A stretch of DNA of 64,000 bases, from the NCBI GenBank assembly GCA_002633025.1, contig NMRB01000009.1, positions 641,314-705,313 of the forward strand, given 5' to 3'. The translations under genes and the position numbers were made by a program. The stretch's first letter is position 1, and each line of letters opens with the position of its first letter. This stretch comes from Notospermus geniculatus. Its lineage: Eukaryota > Nemertea > Pilidiophora > Heteronemertea > Lineidae. Below the pieces are notes generated by a model that was not told the origin of the DNA, ran no database searches, and worked only from the letters and a program-made list of their open reading frames with translations. This document shows, piece after piece, positions 1 to 11,793 of the stretch.

Positions 1-1860
1 TTTCGTCCCCGGTGCCTCTAAAAGTTTATCTCAGTGCACCTTTAATGCATTTCAAATTCTCTTTCTGATAGTAGCAGTCATTTCCTGCAGTTGTACGGTG
101 TATAAAAGAGTTATCAGATGATGAAAGATATTTGGCTGACAAACATCCTGCCCGAAGGTACGAGACATGACTTGTGAATCAATCGGAACGTTAATTGATC
201 TTGACTGCACGACCGGGTAAGAAACCATCGACTCCTCTTACAATCATGGCAAAGGCGTGCGAGGAATAATCCCGACTCTCAGAGATCGCGAATGTGGTCA
301 CAATTTATATCGGCGGTGGTTTATCGGTCCAAAAACGGAGACTAATTTGTCTTCCCTTTATGTGTTGGTGATAATCTACATCACTACAAAGCGTAATAAG
401 GCCCTTTTTAGCTCTCCCATTGATTTCTGCGTGTTTGTCTTACTAAGAAGACTGCAGACGCCGCAGGAGATCAGACGGTTACATCGCCGTGGCCGTCGTC
501 GGGAGTTGGAAAAAAAAACCATCGGAAACTCTGCGGCAGTGGTGCATTGTTTTCTGGCCAACATCTGATGGGAAATCAAGAAAAAGTAATGTCGTCGAGT
601 TGTGGTGACAAATTTCATTCAGTTACAATCTTGGTTCATGTCACTGGTTAACAACAAATCCCAACAGATCCTAAGAAAATTCCCTTCAACAAAACCGTGA
701 CTGCATTAACGGGATGGTTAAATAGGGATAACGAAGTTGGCGGAGAATCTACGTCTTTGAGAAAATTCAAATCAGTAAAACGTTCAAGTGTATATTGCGT
801 TATTTTTTAAGGAAATGCCATGTGCTTCTTGGAATAAAACAGAATAAAATCTTATATCGCCGAGATCACGTGCTGCTAGCGGTTTGTTGAGGGTATGGCT
901 TGTCAGTCGCAGGGCTCATTGCCTTCTGACGTTGAAATAATGCGTGGAGGTGAAATGACAATACCACCCTATGCGATTCTCTGGACACATGCCTGACGAC
1001 GCAATATTTCTTGCATCACTGAACTGGTAACGCTGTAGAATGAACTCTGTCATCTCGAGCCTGTGGGTCAACGTCAATCAACACGCATGCGTAGTGATGA
1101 CTAACGAGGTCAATTACTTCCGGTCCCCAGCCACCTTCCGCAATCATTTCACCGGCCGTTGCCTAACGATATGACATCACTAATTCTTGTGGGACCGCTG
1201 GGCAGGAATCACAACATGGTTTACAAGGGTAATCGAGGGAGGGAACGTAGGGATACCTCCCAAGGAAGGTAATCTTTAAATGTGATCATCGTACCGATTC
1301 AGCATCACGCGCCCATTCAATTTCTCCTACAAAAACAACGACCGTAGTTGGAATAACTGCCAGTTTCCCTGGCGTTCTTCCATCGCACCTGTTCACTGGA
1401 CGCAAAATTGGCAATCACCGGAGAACTTCTTCCTAATCATGCTTCCCGTTTGTGGGTACAAGAAAATATCCTTTATTGACCCCAGGAGAAGTTGTAACCA
1501 CGTGTTAGTCACGGGCTAATTAGTCAGGTTGTCATGCTTTTTAGCGGAAATAAGAGAACTTGTGTACGGAATTGCTGTTGTAATGAACGTGCGCCGATGA
1601 ACAGCTACTGCACGTTTGCTGCCGCTTTCAAAGTCAATACAAACTCGTGATTGCCTCCCGTAAATTGCAATGGTCACAATATTTTCGGTTCTCTTAGAGC
1701 AGGTAGAGCAGGAGGTTAGATGGAGGTTGGTAATAACATCTAATGTCGACTGCCACGTGGCCGGGTCAACTAATATCTGTCCCGATCACATGATCTGAAG
1801 GTAATATCAATATGGTAAGACAAGCCTGATATCCCTATCGTTTTGAAAGAGACCAAAATA
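1..1860. other. Non-coding stretch, nothing recognised
   Basis: AT-rich single-copy-looking sequence. Small ORFs at 257-618 overlap on both strands and show no coding character. No repeat of the families seen elsewhere in the window was noticed. Confidence 0.5.
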
Positions 1861-1867
1861 TATGGAG

Positions 1868-1925
1868 AGTGGTCGAACTCGAGAACGCGAGGTCACGGGT
1901 TCAATACCCGGGCTTACATGTAGTC
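1868..1925 (+). repeat. tRNA-like SINE head, degenerate
   Basis: A pol III B box (GGTTCAATACC, 1898-1908) within CACGGGTTCAATACCCG, preceded by a weak A-box-like TGGTCGAAC. The acceptor stem does not pair, so this is a tRNA-derived repeat rather than a tRNA gene. GTCGCCACT after it recurs after the B box at 23.6 kb, linking the two as one family. Confidence 0.5.
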
Positions 1926-2235
1926 GCCACTCTGTATTCTCAACTGGTCTGAGATTTGATTTTAAAAAGGATCTAATAGTTAAATTAACAATTATAGGGA
2001 GATTAAGAAAATGAAAGATAAACGTACACGATACGACAATGACGTCACAGTGCATCTATAATTTCTCTCCTTTTAACGTGCGAAAAAAGTGCTGGCAACA
2101 CGTATCAGGTCTTGTACTATACTGGTTTAAGTATTTTCTTTTGTTTCAAATGTCTGTCAAAAGTATTGGGACCAGACGTCCCGAGGCTGAGCAGAACAAC
2201 ACCTTCCGTTTCGTGTAAGTGGCAAAAACAGCTGA

Positions 2236-3306
2236 TGTACATCAGATCGACTTAGTGAGTCTCCCCCGAGTCGCCAAGAGTATCAGTACCGCTATCGTTT
2301 TCACTTATCCGTGATTGAAATAAACGACATGTCTACTTGACACCGTCTGGGTTTCCTCACGCAGTCTTGTCTACACAACAGAAACAATCATGTCGTTATC
2401 GAATTCATTATATTGTGTGGCAATTCGATGCGTTGTCTTATTCCAATCCCATAATCCCCTATGCACGGCGGATCCGGATAAGGAACCATGAGAACAAGTC
2501 TCATGTTCCTTATTGCCTCATGATGGCGGGATGGTACAATGTAGATTCTCTCTGATGTTTAATATAATAGAGTCTACCATGGCATTTTCAATCCCGCTCT
2601 CAGCCCAACAGGAGACATGCACGTACACGTATCTCCTTGTGTATCATGTATCTCCTTGTGATGTCGAAATTTTCTGATGGGCCCGTAAAAGGCCACGATG
2701 GAGGAACTATGTATATACATGTATTCATAACGGCCTGGCGTACCAGAATGTCGCCTAGAATGAGGCCAATATCGTTGATGCGAAAGCAAATCCTCTCGCT
2801 TGAGCCGACTGCCCCCCACAACCCTCGACAAAGGATTCACCAAGTTGTTTATCGTGTCAACTTCACCCCGTATGAATAATGTAAAATATAGTGAGGTTCC
2901 CGAAATGAATTCAGCCTTGGGTAAACTGCAACCAATTTACATACACTTCCCCAGCACATGTCTTGCTTTCCTTCCCTAAAGGCTTTTGATCTCCGCACGG
3001 TAATCCGACAGTCAGGCGGTCAAATGGCCAAGTCATGTCGCTGTAAGCATACATATTGTTTGAGACCTTTCTTTGTCCGAAGCCAAGGAAATGCTTTCTT
3101 CTCGGGAGCCATTACCTCAGACATGTAAAGTACCGACCTTCTCCACTGGTCGGTAAGCAGTATGGCTGCTCTCTATGCGTATTAATGACTTTTTCAATTG
3201 GTCTTTTAGCCACTTCAACAACTTTTCCAACTGGTTTATAAGCCATTTCAACAACATTTCTAACTGGTCTATACGCTATTTCAACATTTCGAACTGGTCT
3301 ACAAGC
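2236..3306 (+). repeat. Direct duplication A, copy 1 (about 1.07 kb)
   Basis: Nearly identical to 3361-4431, with a few substitutions and short indels (for example a 6-bp difference after GCGGGATGGTA and a 9-bp difference near 4264). Ends abruptly at a 54-N assembly gap, inside the 33-bp minisatellite. Confidence 0.9.
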
Positions 3307-3360
3307 NNNNNNNNNNNNNNNNNNNNNNNNNNNNNNNNNNNNNNNNNNNNNNNNNNNNNN
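3307..3360. other. Assembly gap (54 N)
   Basis: Run of N between the two copies of duplication A. The left flank is inside a tandem repeat, the right flank is the first base of the second copy, so the gap probably hides unresolved minisatellite or marks an artificial join of two haplotypes. Confidence 0.95.
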
Positions 3361-4431
3361 TGTACATCAGATCGACTTAGTGAGTCTCCCCCGAGTCGCC
3401 AAGAGTATCAGTACCGCTATCGTTTTCACTTATCCGTGATTGAAATAAACGACATGTCTACTTGACACCGTCTGGGTTTCCTCACGCAGTCTTGTCTACA
3501 CAACAGAAACAATCATGTCGTTATCGAATTCATTATATTGTGTGGCAATTCGATGCGTTGTCTCATTCCAATCCCGTAATCCCCTATGCACGGCGGATCC
3601 GGATAAGGAACCATGATAACAAGTCTCATGTTCCTTATTGCCTCATGATGGCGGGATGGTAGATTCTCTCTGATGTTTAATATATAGAGTCTACCATGGC
3701 ATTTTCAATCCCGCTCTCAGCCCAACAGGAGACAGCACGTACACGTATCTATTTGTGTATCATGTATCTCCTTGTGATGTCGAAATTTTCTGATGGGCCC
3801 GTAAAAGGCCACGATGGAGGAACTATGTATATACATGTATTCATAACGGCCTGGCGTACCAGAATGTCGCCTAGAAGGAGGCCGATATCGTTGATGCGAA
3901 AGCAAATCCTCTCGCTTGAGCCGACTGCCCCCCACAACCCTCGACAACGGATTCACCAAGTTGTTTATCGTATCAACTTCACCCCGTATGAATAATGTAA
4001 AATATAGTGAGGTTCCCGAAATGAATTCAGCCTTGGGTAAACTGCAACCAATTTACATACACTTCCCCAGCACATGTCTTGCTTTCCTTCCCTAAAGGCT
4101 TTTGATCTCCGCACGGTAATCCGACAGTCAGGCGGTCAAATGGCCAAGTCATGTCGCTGTAAGCATACATATTGTTTGAGACATTTCTTTGTCCGAAGCC
4201 AAGGAAATGCTTTCTTCTCGGGAGCCATTACCTCAGACATGTAAAGTACCGACCTTCTCCACTGGCATGACTGGTCGGTAAGCAGTATGGCTGCTCTGTA
4301 TGCGTATTAATGACTTTTTCAATTGGTCTTTTAGCCACTTCAACAACTTTTCCAACTGGTTTATAAGCCATTTCAACAACATTTCCAACTGGTCTATACG
4401 CTATTTCAACATTTCGAACTGGTCTACAAGC
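3361..4431 (+). repeat. Direct duplication A, copy 2
   Basis: Matches 2236-3306 over its whole length. Unlike copy 1 it continues into the full minisatellite beyond 4431. Confidence 0.9.
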
Positions 4432-4620
4432 TATTTCAACAACGTAACAACATTTCCAACTGGGCTATAAGCCATTTCAACAACATTTCCAACTGGTTTA
4501 TAAGCCATTTCAACAACATTTCCAACTGGTCTACAAGCCATTTCAATAACATTTCCAACTGGTCTATAAGTCATTTCAATAACATTTCCAACTGGTCTAA
4601 GCCATTTGAATAACATTTCC
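4310..4620 (-). repeat. 33-bp minisatellite, open in one frame
   Basis: About nine copies of a 33-bp unit containing ATTTCCAACTGGTCTA and GCCATTTCAA. The unit is a multiple of three and its minus-strand frame has no stop, giving an 11-residue repeat (MAYKPVGNVVE and variants) inside a 104-codon ORF (4431-4745). Length variants of 27, 30 and 33 bp also occur, mostly in-frame. Probably a non-coding VNTR; translation cannot be excluded. Confidence 0.8.
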
Positions 4621-5007
4621 AAATAAGCTGCCTTTATAGCCGGGAAGAAATTAGACAACAAACTTAGCAGCGACTCCAACGCAGAGAATTTCATAAAAGG
4701 CAATACATTCCTTACATCATTTTTTCCCATATCATTATTTTTCAAAGCATCGATATTAAACGTTTCCAGTTTCGTTTAGACAATGTTGACATGCCCATAA
4801 AGAGCTCTCGTAAATTCCTTTCAACCGACGCAAAGACTTCAGGAAACAAAAGACAAGTCGTCGAGTAGTTTGTGGTAAAGAGATTGCAACGCCCACGGCC
4901 TACACACTTGTCTCAACAATGGGAACCGGTATTTCTCCCCAGCTTTGGAAATAAAAACGAACTCTAATGCCTTGGGGGAAGGTCAGGTAAGAGAGTCACA
5001 AACAAAC
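4621..5007. other. Flank of the minisatellite, nothing recognised
   Basis: No repeats or coding signal beyond the tail of the 104-codon minus-strand ORF, which ends LLSLLSNFFPAIKAAYLEML at its start side. Confidence 0.4.
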
Positions 5008-5250
5008 TTATTCCTCTGTGTCTTTAAAAGGTAGGCTAACTTTTCCAGTCAAGAGGCTGTCACTAAAGACGTTGTTGGAAGCCACTCTCTGAGAAATCGA
5101 TTGCTTAAGCCGCAGCTTAACAAGAACCCAACCCTCCAGTCCACTTACAGCCGTCAATTGATTATCTGTATGTACCTTTAATTGACTATTGACAACCGTC
5201 ACATTATCGGCCACTTCGTCCAGACCCTTGAGTTCACCAAGCACTATCAA
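5008..5250 (-). CDS. Coding-like fragment, unknown family
   Basis: 80 codons with protein-like composition: LGELKGLDEVADNVTVVNSQ, LKVHTDNQLTAVSGLEGWVL and LLTGKVSLPFKDTEE-stop. It is in the same orientation and similar in character (beta-rich, Gly/Asn/Val) to the fragments at 10.5, 14.6 and 17.3 kb. No splice sites or family assigned. Confidence 0.25.
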   Translation of the reverse strand: MIVLGELKGLDEVADNVTVVNSQLKVHTDNQLTAVSGLEGWVLVKLRLKQSISQRVASNNVFSDSLLTGKVSLPFKDTEE

Positions 5251-5429
5251 AATCAGTAGCGCTTTAAAGGCGAGGGGTGCCGAGAAGTAGGAATGATAGA
5301 ATTGAACCTTCTCCTTCGATAGTTTTTCAGCCGTATCGAAAGCTTTTTAAGATGAACATCAACATTCGAACTAATTGGTCTAATCCCCAATAAAGAAGTA
5401 TGTATGTATAGCTGGTATACAGGCCGCGA

Positions 5430-5550
5430 TAGTCTCACTGAGATCATTTCTGCGAGCCATCTGAGCTGGAACCTATATGTGTGCTACCTCATATCTGCGA
5501 GTTTCGTCCGATCTCGCAGACATGAATTTGAACTGTGCTACCAGCTCGTG
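5430..5550 (+). repeat. Dispersed repeat with CTCGCAGACATGAATTT motif, copy 1
   Basis: Shares ordered blocks with 38035-38270 and 38665-38850: CTCACTGAGATCAT, TGTGTGCTACCTCAT, then CTCGCAGACATGAATTT and GTGCTACCAG. Divergent copies of what appears to be one unclassified family. Confidence 0.6.
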
Positions 5551-7229
5551 AAAAGTGATAAAACATCATTAAGGTTCGGACGCCAGAACATTCCCCCGAA
5601 GAAAACATTTGAATATCGCGTAACTTCCACCCAACTGAACATCGTAAAGATAGAAGCACTTAATCAGATTTCTTGATGAGCCTGACGACGTCTTGAAGTA
5701 AATGTCACCCCCGTAAACTCGCATCATGTAAGGCAGGTTACGTCAGACGTGATAATTGATGTTGACGCGGTTGCTCTGTGGCTGTGTTCCCGACAATATG
5801 TGCCCAACTAATGAAGGCGTTCTACTGTTTATCGAATCACTATTAGAAAGTCTAATGATGAAGCTGAGACTCGTATGCAATCAACTAGTGAGAATGATTA
5901 TCGCGGTGATTTTGTCGGTAAGTATTAATTACAAACCACGTGCTCGCCATACATTAATCAGTTACGGCGAATGTAATCCTGACAAAAGACATATTGTCGG
6001 CGTCAGTGACAATACTAGCCTCCAGTTACAAGCAAATATACGCTACACAGGTATCGCAGAATTCTTTTATAAGATAAGCGTAATAAGATGACTTTGGCGT
6101 CCACAATTTGGAAATTCGGAAGATTTTCCTCCAGGTGTCGTCGACAAAGTTCGACCACCTACATAAAGCGATTTGGGGTAAAGATGATGTTGCCAACAAG
6201 CTTACGGTTTTAAGTAGGCTACGAGAGACCGACAACGCCAAAACCAGGCAGCTTCAGAGGAGTTTGTACTTTTAACCCTGATCAATGCATTCGGACAAGG
6301 CATTACACCAGTCTGCATGAAATGATATAAGCAAAAGGTCAATCTCCAGAATTCACGAATTTTCGACCCCAACCGGGGTCTTTTTCAACTTTTTCAAGTC
6401 TGCATGAAATCTGACCTTGACGATGCAAAGAACAGAACAACGAATTTGATTGTCCCGTGATTTGAAATCCGATGGTGTGGTGGAAGTGATCGAGTGAGGA
6501 AGGTTCATTCAGCTACTGGAGGCTGATCAATCCCGATCAACGCCGACATCGTGTCAACGTTCATCAAGTTAAACGTGACGATATCCGATCCACAATCATA
6601 GGAACGACCAGATGGTCAAATGGGGAAAGGATGAGAAGTTGGTATTCATGTCCTGTGCCCTGAGTTGCCGGTGTCAGATTTGAAGCTCCACCTGAGTGAT
6701 GGTCATCAAGAAGTCGGCAAGAGCTGCTCCAACCTGGGACGAACGAACACCCAGGAATACAAAAGCAGAGCGAACCGTTTTCTTCTCCTTTCCTCCGAAA
6801 CAACGCGAATGTACTTTCTCATTCGACCGTTGACAGCTCAAACTCTCGGAACTGTTGAGTGTCTCCACTCGGTACAGTTTCCAATAGAACATGTCCTTTG
6901 CTTTGTCTGATTGGAACCGTTAAACTTGTCACATCAATAAAAAAATTTCAACTTACTGTCTGAAAGAAAAGAAGCAATTACTGGTTAATTCGAATAGAAA
7001 GCCCACAAGCACCACTTTTCTGAAATGTTAGCACTGTCAGTTTGACTTGAATACAAAATGAGAGAAGCAGGTGAAAGAACTTTGGAATGAATAAGCTGTG
7101 ACGGGTATTTTTCAATGAGATACTGACGTAAGAAATAAAATGTTTGTCATGCTGATGGGTTCGCGTGTTTGCTTGAAACTAAACAGAAATTGTCGTCATC
7201 TAGAGCCGGAAGGCGCTCCACCACACGTC
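5551..7229. other. Non-coding stretch, nothing firm
   Basis: Contains small overlapping ORFs without coding character. A hairpin with GACCCC / GGGGTC near 6365-6380 is the only structure noticed. The 6430-6700 segment has a text-like resemblance to retroelement polyprotein but no motif survives to support that. Confidence 0.35.
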
Positions 7230-7370
7230 AGGGGCCTGATTCACAAAGCACACTTAGGCTAAGTGTGGTCTCAGTGTACTCTTAACTATTGTTCATAAAT
7301 CCCCACACAATAGTTAAGAGTACACTAAGACCACACTTAGGCGTAAGTGTGCTTTGTGAATCAGGCCCCT
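7230..7370. mobile_element. Foldback MITE, family AGGGGCCTGATTCAC
   Basis: Near-perfect palindrome of about 140 bp: left AGGGGCCTGATTCACAAAGC, right GCTTTGTGAATCAGGCCCCT, arms continuing (CTCTTAACTATTGT / ACAATAGTTAAGAG) to a short loop. No transposase, so non-autonomous. The same ends occur at 51558-51704 and, diverged, at 25201-25310 and 42537-42918. No clear target-site duplication seen. Confidence 0.85.
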
Positions 7371-7800
7371 ATGGCCCTCTATGGGCAACTCAGCCGCAGA
7401 AAACAGTGGATAGTTGTTGTTGCGTCATTGGTCTCTGCCTGAGCGCAAGTCATATAACGATGGTGAATTGCCCTTTAAAGGGCCTCTAGAGGCAGCTCGC
7501 CATTAGGCTACTATCAGTACCGGTTCTTCAACTAGGCGGCGCCACTTTAACGTTAATCACCAGTACGAGGTATTGAACATGGGTTTTCCCCGGGGTTTTC
7601 CCCAGCCATGCTGGGCTGCCTCTAGAGTCCCTTTGAGAGCCAGCTCACACGAGACAACCCTCACGACACGTGGAACAGCAAATTTACCACTATGGAGGGG
7701 AAGCATGCTGCCTTGTTTGGTGGTCCGCCACGAAGATGCCTTTCGATCTAATTCGCAGTTCGAATGTTCTTCTCTTAGCAACAGAAGTGTCCGCTAGTTT
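7371..7800. repeat. Diverged relative of the 10.5/11.2 kb duplicated sequence
   Basis: The block CTCTATGGGCAACTCA followed by CAG-AAAA and a TGGTGAATTGCCC-like block matches, in order, 10565-10690 and 11265-11390. It abuts the MITE at 7370, so the element probably inserted into an older copy. A second partial copy seems to follow at 7610-7700. Confidence 0.5.
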
Positions 7801-10389
7801 TTATGGTTTGAACTCACTACATCAGACGAAAATACATATACATGCTGTGTATACTTACGAACACTCATCAAAGTACTCCTGACCACATAGCTGAGAGCTA
7901 CAAAAAGTTGCCTATCCGCCCGCCAATTTAGGGGCTGTAATGGGGGGTCGGAAGTAATGTAACACACCACGTTGAAAGGGACGAAGCCTGCAGGCATGCT
8001 ATATTTGCGCTAAAAGTGTATGGCACTAGCGGGGTTTCCCTTTAATTGTTACGACGTCAGACCCTCGGCGTCTGTCTAGGACCGATGTTAGATCTTCATC
8101 ACAAGCGATGCAATAAATTGCAGACGGAATCCCGGTGATTTTTTTCTTGCCGCTGGAGGGTTACCTCTAATTGGTTTGATTTTGAAGGAGGCAAATGCAA
8201 CTTATATCGCCTCACCGTCGCCTGAGGATTTTAACGATCTTGGTAGTGCGGCAATTACATACAGGTCGATGTTGATAAGCATATCGTTCTAGAGTGACTG
8301 GTGAACTGGGGGTTTTAACGTACGAAAAAACTCGTACCCTGAGGTCGAATATCGGCAAAGACAGTCCTTCTAAGAACGGAGAAAAAAGGCCATATTCAGG
8401 ATACCAGCGTGCTTGCAAGAACTATATCAAACAACTGACACCGCATATACATGGGTTCGAAAAGGGTAGCCAGATGTGTCACTGCACGGTCACAAAACCA
8501 CTCGATCTTCATGTAGTGAGGTGATGAATAATAAGGTACGACTGGTCGGAGAAGCGAAAATAGAAAAATAGATGGATAGAACCGAGACGTCTGCACTTCA
8601 CCTAAGATAAAAGTCACTTATATAACGCCACCATCAGCGTCTCATATGCCAAGCTTTTCAAGATTCACAAGTACATGATTGTACATGTACATGCACACGA
8701 CGACAGAGAGTGGAATCTTAACATCATGATAGTTTGGACTTTCTCCACTGTCGGTTCCTTATGATGGAAATGTAGCTGGCTGACTGAAGATGCTCCTCAA
8801 CCCTGCGTTCGATGTCTACCTTTATTTGGCCCATCAAGTGCTGGTCTGACAGTCAAGTTCGCAAAACAAGTAATACCAGAATGTGAGGATATATGATTAA
8901 CAAAAGTCATCACGCGATAAACCTCAAACGGATGATGGTGTGTTTTGTTTGCATCCTCGTATTCAAACCAGAATGCACGTTTACCGCAGTCAGTATCTCG
9001 ATTGATCCAGGGGATATATTGAAAAAGGATGAACACGATACCCCCAATAACGTACAATATTTCAGTGCAAACACACCAATCAGCTTACGATCGCGGATTA
9101 CCTCCCGTGAGATTTGCTGCGAACCTCGCGAAGAACGACTTCTTCGGAGTGCCGCTACGGATGCAAGGCCAAGGGCGCAGACCAAATTTGTAGAGAATCA
9201 CTGGCAGATGGGGAACAACTGTAGATGTTACACCGGGTTGAGAAAGCCGCTTGCCTGAATACTCAGTCATTTTTGAAGGCTTCTGCCCTGTGAGAGAACT
9301 ATAAAATTGACTTAATGCACAGACGTTTCTACAAACAGCTTCTGTTGCACGATAATGACGATGTCTCTTGAAACCCGATAGCTGTAATTTTCACGTCGGG
9401 AACCATTTCTAACAGCACCAGCTTATTTTCATTGCTACATTTTCCCCCACAGAATCTCCGTTTCTGGAACATGATGGCATAGTGAGGAACGTTGTTGCTG
9501 CCAGATATGGTCATCAACATGTCATTTGATAAGGTAGCAGTTCCTCTATATATATACCATCTCCAAGATACAGAAGGATTGGCAAAAATAACACCTCAAC
9601 GGATCATCACGCGACCACTGTGGGTTAGGCCTACCACTTCCGGGCCCTCCATAGACTCGCTTAATTGGACTTCATCTCAAAGGACTGTTTCAGATTTGAT
9701 TGAATTCATTTTGTTTCAGCACCAAGTAGAAATCACATCAAGGAAGAAGAACCTCCTAGCGATAGAAGGCAGGATCATGAACAAGGAATGCTTTACTTTC
9801 ATTCGTACTATATTGTGTGTTATGTTTCTACCCGTCGATTTAAGCTATTCACCAACTAGTTTTTGCAAGCCTGAAGGCCACCTTCATGACACGTTTGCAA
9901 CGAGTGTTATGCAAAAGCGGTGAGGAAGTGATAACTTTACGATGCTCTTGGCCTATATAGTTTTAAACTGAAAGCTACGAAAGGGTAATTATTGACATGC
10001 AAAACGACATAGCAGACTATTTATCTGCAAAATCTCACTGAGATTCAACCGTCTGTTGCTGTCCAGAAAAACACTAGCTTCATGTACGCTAGAAGCCGAC
10101 TGGGTGATAATTCTACCCATTGCTAACCAACTTTCAAAGAGGGCTGCTTTTATCGAATATCGATTCAAGTGATTATATGTCTTGTACAGTAGCTGATCAA
10201 AGAATCGTTCCTCATTCACAATCATTTTATTTATACATTTATCTCTTGTAGCAGACATTCAAAGTGCATTTACGATTGACTGCAACCGGAAACAGAATTT
10301 TTCTCCGTGATGGTAAGGAATAAGGGTACATTAAACAACCATTTAGGTTTACTTTGAAGTCGCTGCCTCATGGCTGGTTCGCCATGAGG
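7801..10389. other. Non-coding stretch, nothing firm
   Basis: A few 60-140-codon ORFs (for example 9492-9923) lack coding character or splice context. Short ACATGT clusters near 8670. A small hairpin (GCCTCATGGC / GCCATGAGGC) at 10366-10391 is the only defined structure. Confidence 0.4.
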
Positions 10390-10674
10390 CTATTTCAGTC
10401 GTTTCAAATTTATAATGGATTCATACACGCGGCAAGGAAAGATCAGATAAGTGCCCTTAGTTCCCGGCCTTAGTTGTGGCAATAGGAAGCCATTGCGATG
10501 TACGACATTGAAAATAGCCGTCTTGCCTAGGGCCTCATCGGCCTCGTCTGGGTTTTCTCGTTGGCTCTCTATGGGCAACTCAACCACAGTAAAATAAGAG
10601 AAGTCGATTGTGTCATTGGCCCCAGCATCCGTCGTAAGGAAACCAACAATGGTAAATTGCCCATTGAGTGCCAA
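10390..10674 (-). CDS. Coding-like fragment, unknown family (copy 1)
   Basis: Minus-strand reading MALNGQFTIVGFLTTDAGAN then DTIDFSYFTVVELPIESQRE and a basic tail, 94 codons. Composition is beta-rich and protein-like. The first 70 codons recur at 11374-11160 with only two or three changes, then the two copies diverge at the duplication breakpoint. I do not recognise a domain, and no clear splice sites bound it. It may be an exon remnant or part of an unclassified repeat. Confidence 0.3.
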   Translation of the reverse strand: MALNGQFTIVGFLTTDAGANDTIDFSYFTVVELPIESQRENPDEADEALGKTAIFNVVHRNGFLLPQLRPGTKGTYLIFPCRVYESIINLKRLK

Positions 10675-11093
10675 CTCGCACGAGAAAACGCCACATTGAG
10701 GAGCAATTTAAGTCCTCAAAACTCGTCGATAGGAGATGAAATTTGGAATGATTCTGTCGTTAATTGTCAATACACAATATTTGTTGGGACTGAAGTGCAA
10801 CTCTAAATTTTGTTTACGTCAGTCAGGAGATAAACTGCATCCAATTCTGAACGCCATTCTCAGCAGCAACATCGTGTAAAAACTCCCTTTCTTCTTGGCT
10901 TAACCGCGATCAATAATCACGCATTGGTGAAAATTGCCTCAATTAATGTCTCTACTGCAGTATTGATATTCCTATATGTTTTTTATTAGCGGAGTTTGAA
11001 AAAAGGTTATTCAATTGCCGTTGGCCGTAAATGCCGATATGTCGTGTGTTGTTGGCGCGGCGGGGGAGAAAAGGTGTAAAGAAATCTCCAATC
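10457..11093 (+). repeat. Direct duplication B, copy 1 (637 bp)
   Basis: Matches 11157-11793 at an exact 700-bp offset with only a handful of substitutions. Ends at an ambiguous base (N at 11094). Confidence 0.9.
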
Positions 11094-11098
11094 NGTTA

Positions 11099-11374
11099 TC
11101 AGTTGCAACTTGTTGACGCTATTTCTATCACAGCGTAGGGCGACATAAGCGAGGCTTTAGTTCCCGGCCTTAGTTGTGGCAATAGGAAGCCATTGCGATG
11201 TACGACATTGAAAATAGCCGTCTTGCCTAGGGCCTCATCGGCCTCGTCTGGGTTTTCTCGTTGGCTCTCTATGGGCAACCCAACCACAGTAAAATAAGAG
11301 AAGTCGATTGTGTCATTGGCCCCAGCATCCGTCGTAAGGAAACCAACAATGGTAAATTGCCCATTGAGTGCCAA
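11099..11374 (-). CDS. Coding-like fragment, unknown family (copy 2)
   Basis: Second copy of the 10.4-10.7 kb fragment, exactly 700 bp away, with VVGLPIES in place of VVELPIES and a different 3' end after PGTK. The frame is intact in both copies, which is expected for a very recent duplication or two haplotypes whether or not the frame is coding. Confidence 0.3.
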   Translation of the reverse strand: MALNGQFTIVGFLTTDAGANDTIDFSYFTVVGLPIESQRENPDEADEALGKTAIFNVVHRNGFLLPQLRPGTKASLMSPYAVIEIASTSCN

Positions 11375-11793
11375 CTCGCACGAGAAAATTCCACATTGAG
11401 GAGCAATTTAAGTCCTCAAAACTCGTCGATAGGAGATGAAATTTGGAATGATTCTGTCGTTAATTGTCAATACACAATATTTGTTGGGACTGAAGTGCAA
11501 CTCTAAATTTTGTTTACGTCAGTCAGGAGATAAACTGCATCCAATTCTGAACGCCATTCTCAGCAGCAACATCGTGTAAAAACTCCCTTTCTTCTTGGCT
11601 TAACCGCGATCAATAATCACGCATTGGTGAAAATTGCCTCAATTAATGTCTCTACTGCAGTATTGATATTCCTATATGTTTTTTATTAGCGGAGTTTGAA
11701 AAAAGGTTATTCAATTGCCGTTGGCCGTAAATGCCGATATGTCGTGTGTTGTTGGCGCGGCGGGGGAGAAAAGGTGTAAAGAAATCTCCAATC
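11157..11793 (+). repeat. Direct duplication B, copy 2
   Basis: Second copy; its right flank (ACAGCACATGG) differs from the N-bounded right end of copy 1. The 63 bp between the copies are unique. Confidence 0.9.

Noticed and set aside
376-618. Overlapping ORFs on both strands at the left end
   Set aside because: No coding character, splice context or repeat; expected by chance in 64 kb.
6360-6390. Bacterial-type terminator hairpin (GACCCC...GGGGTC with T-rich tail)
   Set aside because: The window is eukaryotic nuclear DNA; the hairpin is probably chance.
6430-6900. Retroelement polyprotein remnant
   Set aside because: No protease, reverse transcriptase, RNase H or integrase motif could be read in any frame.
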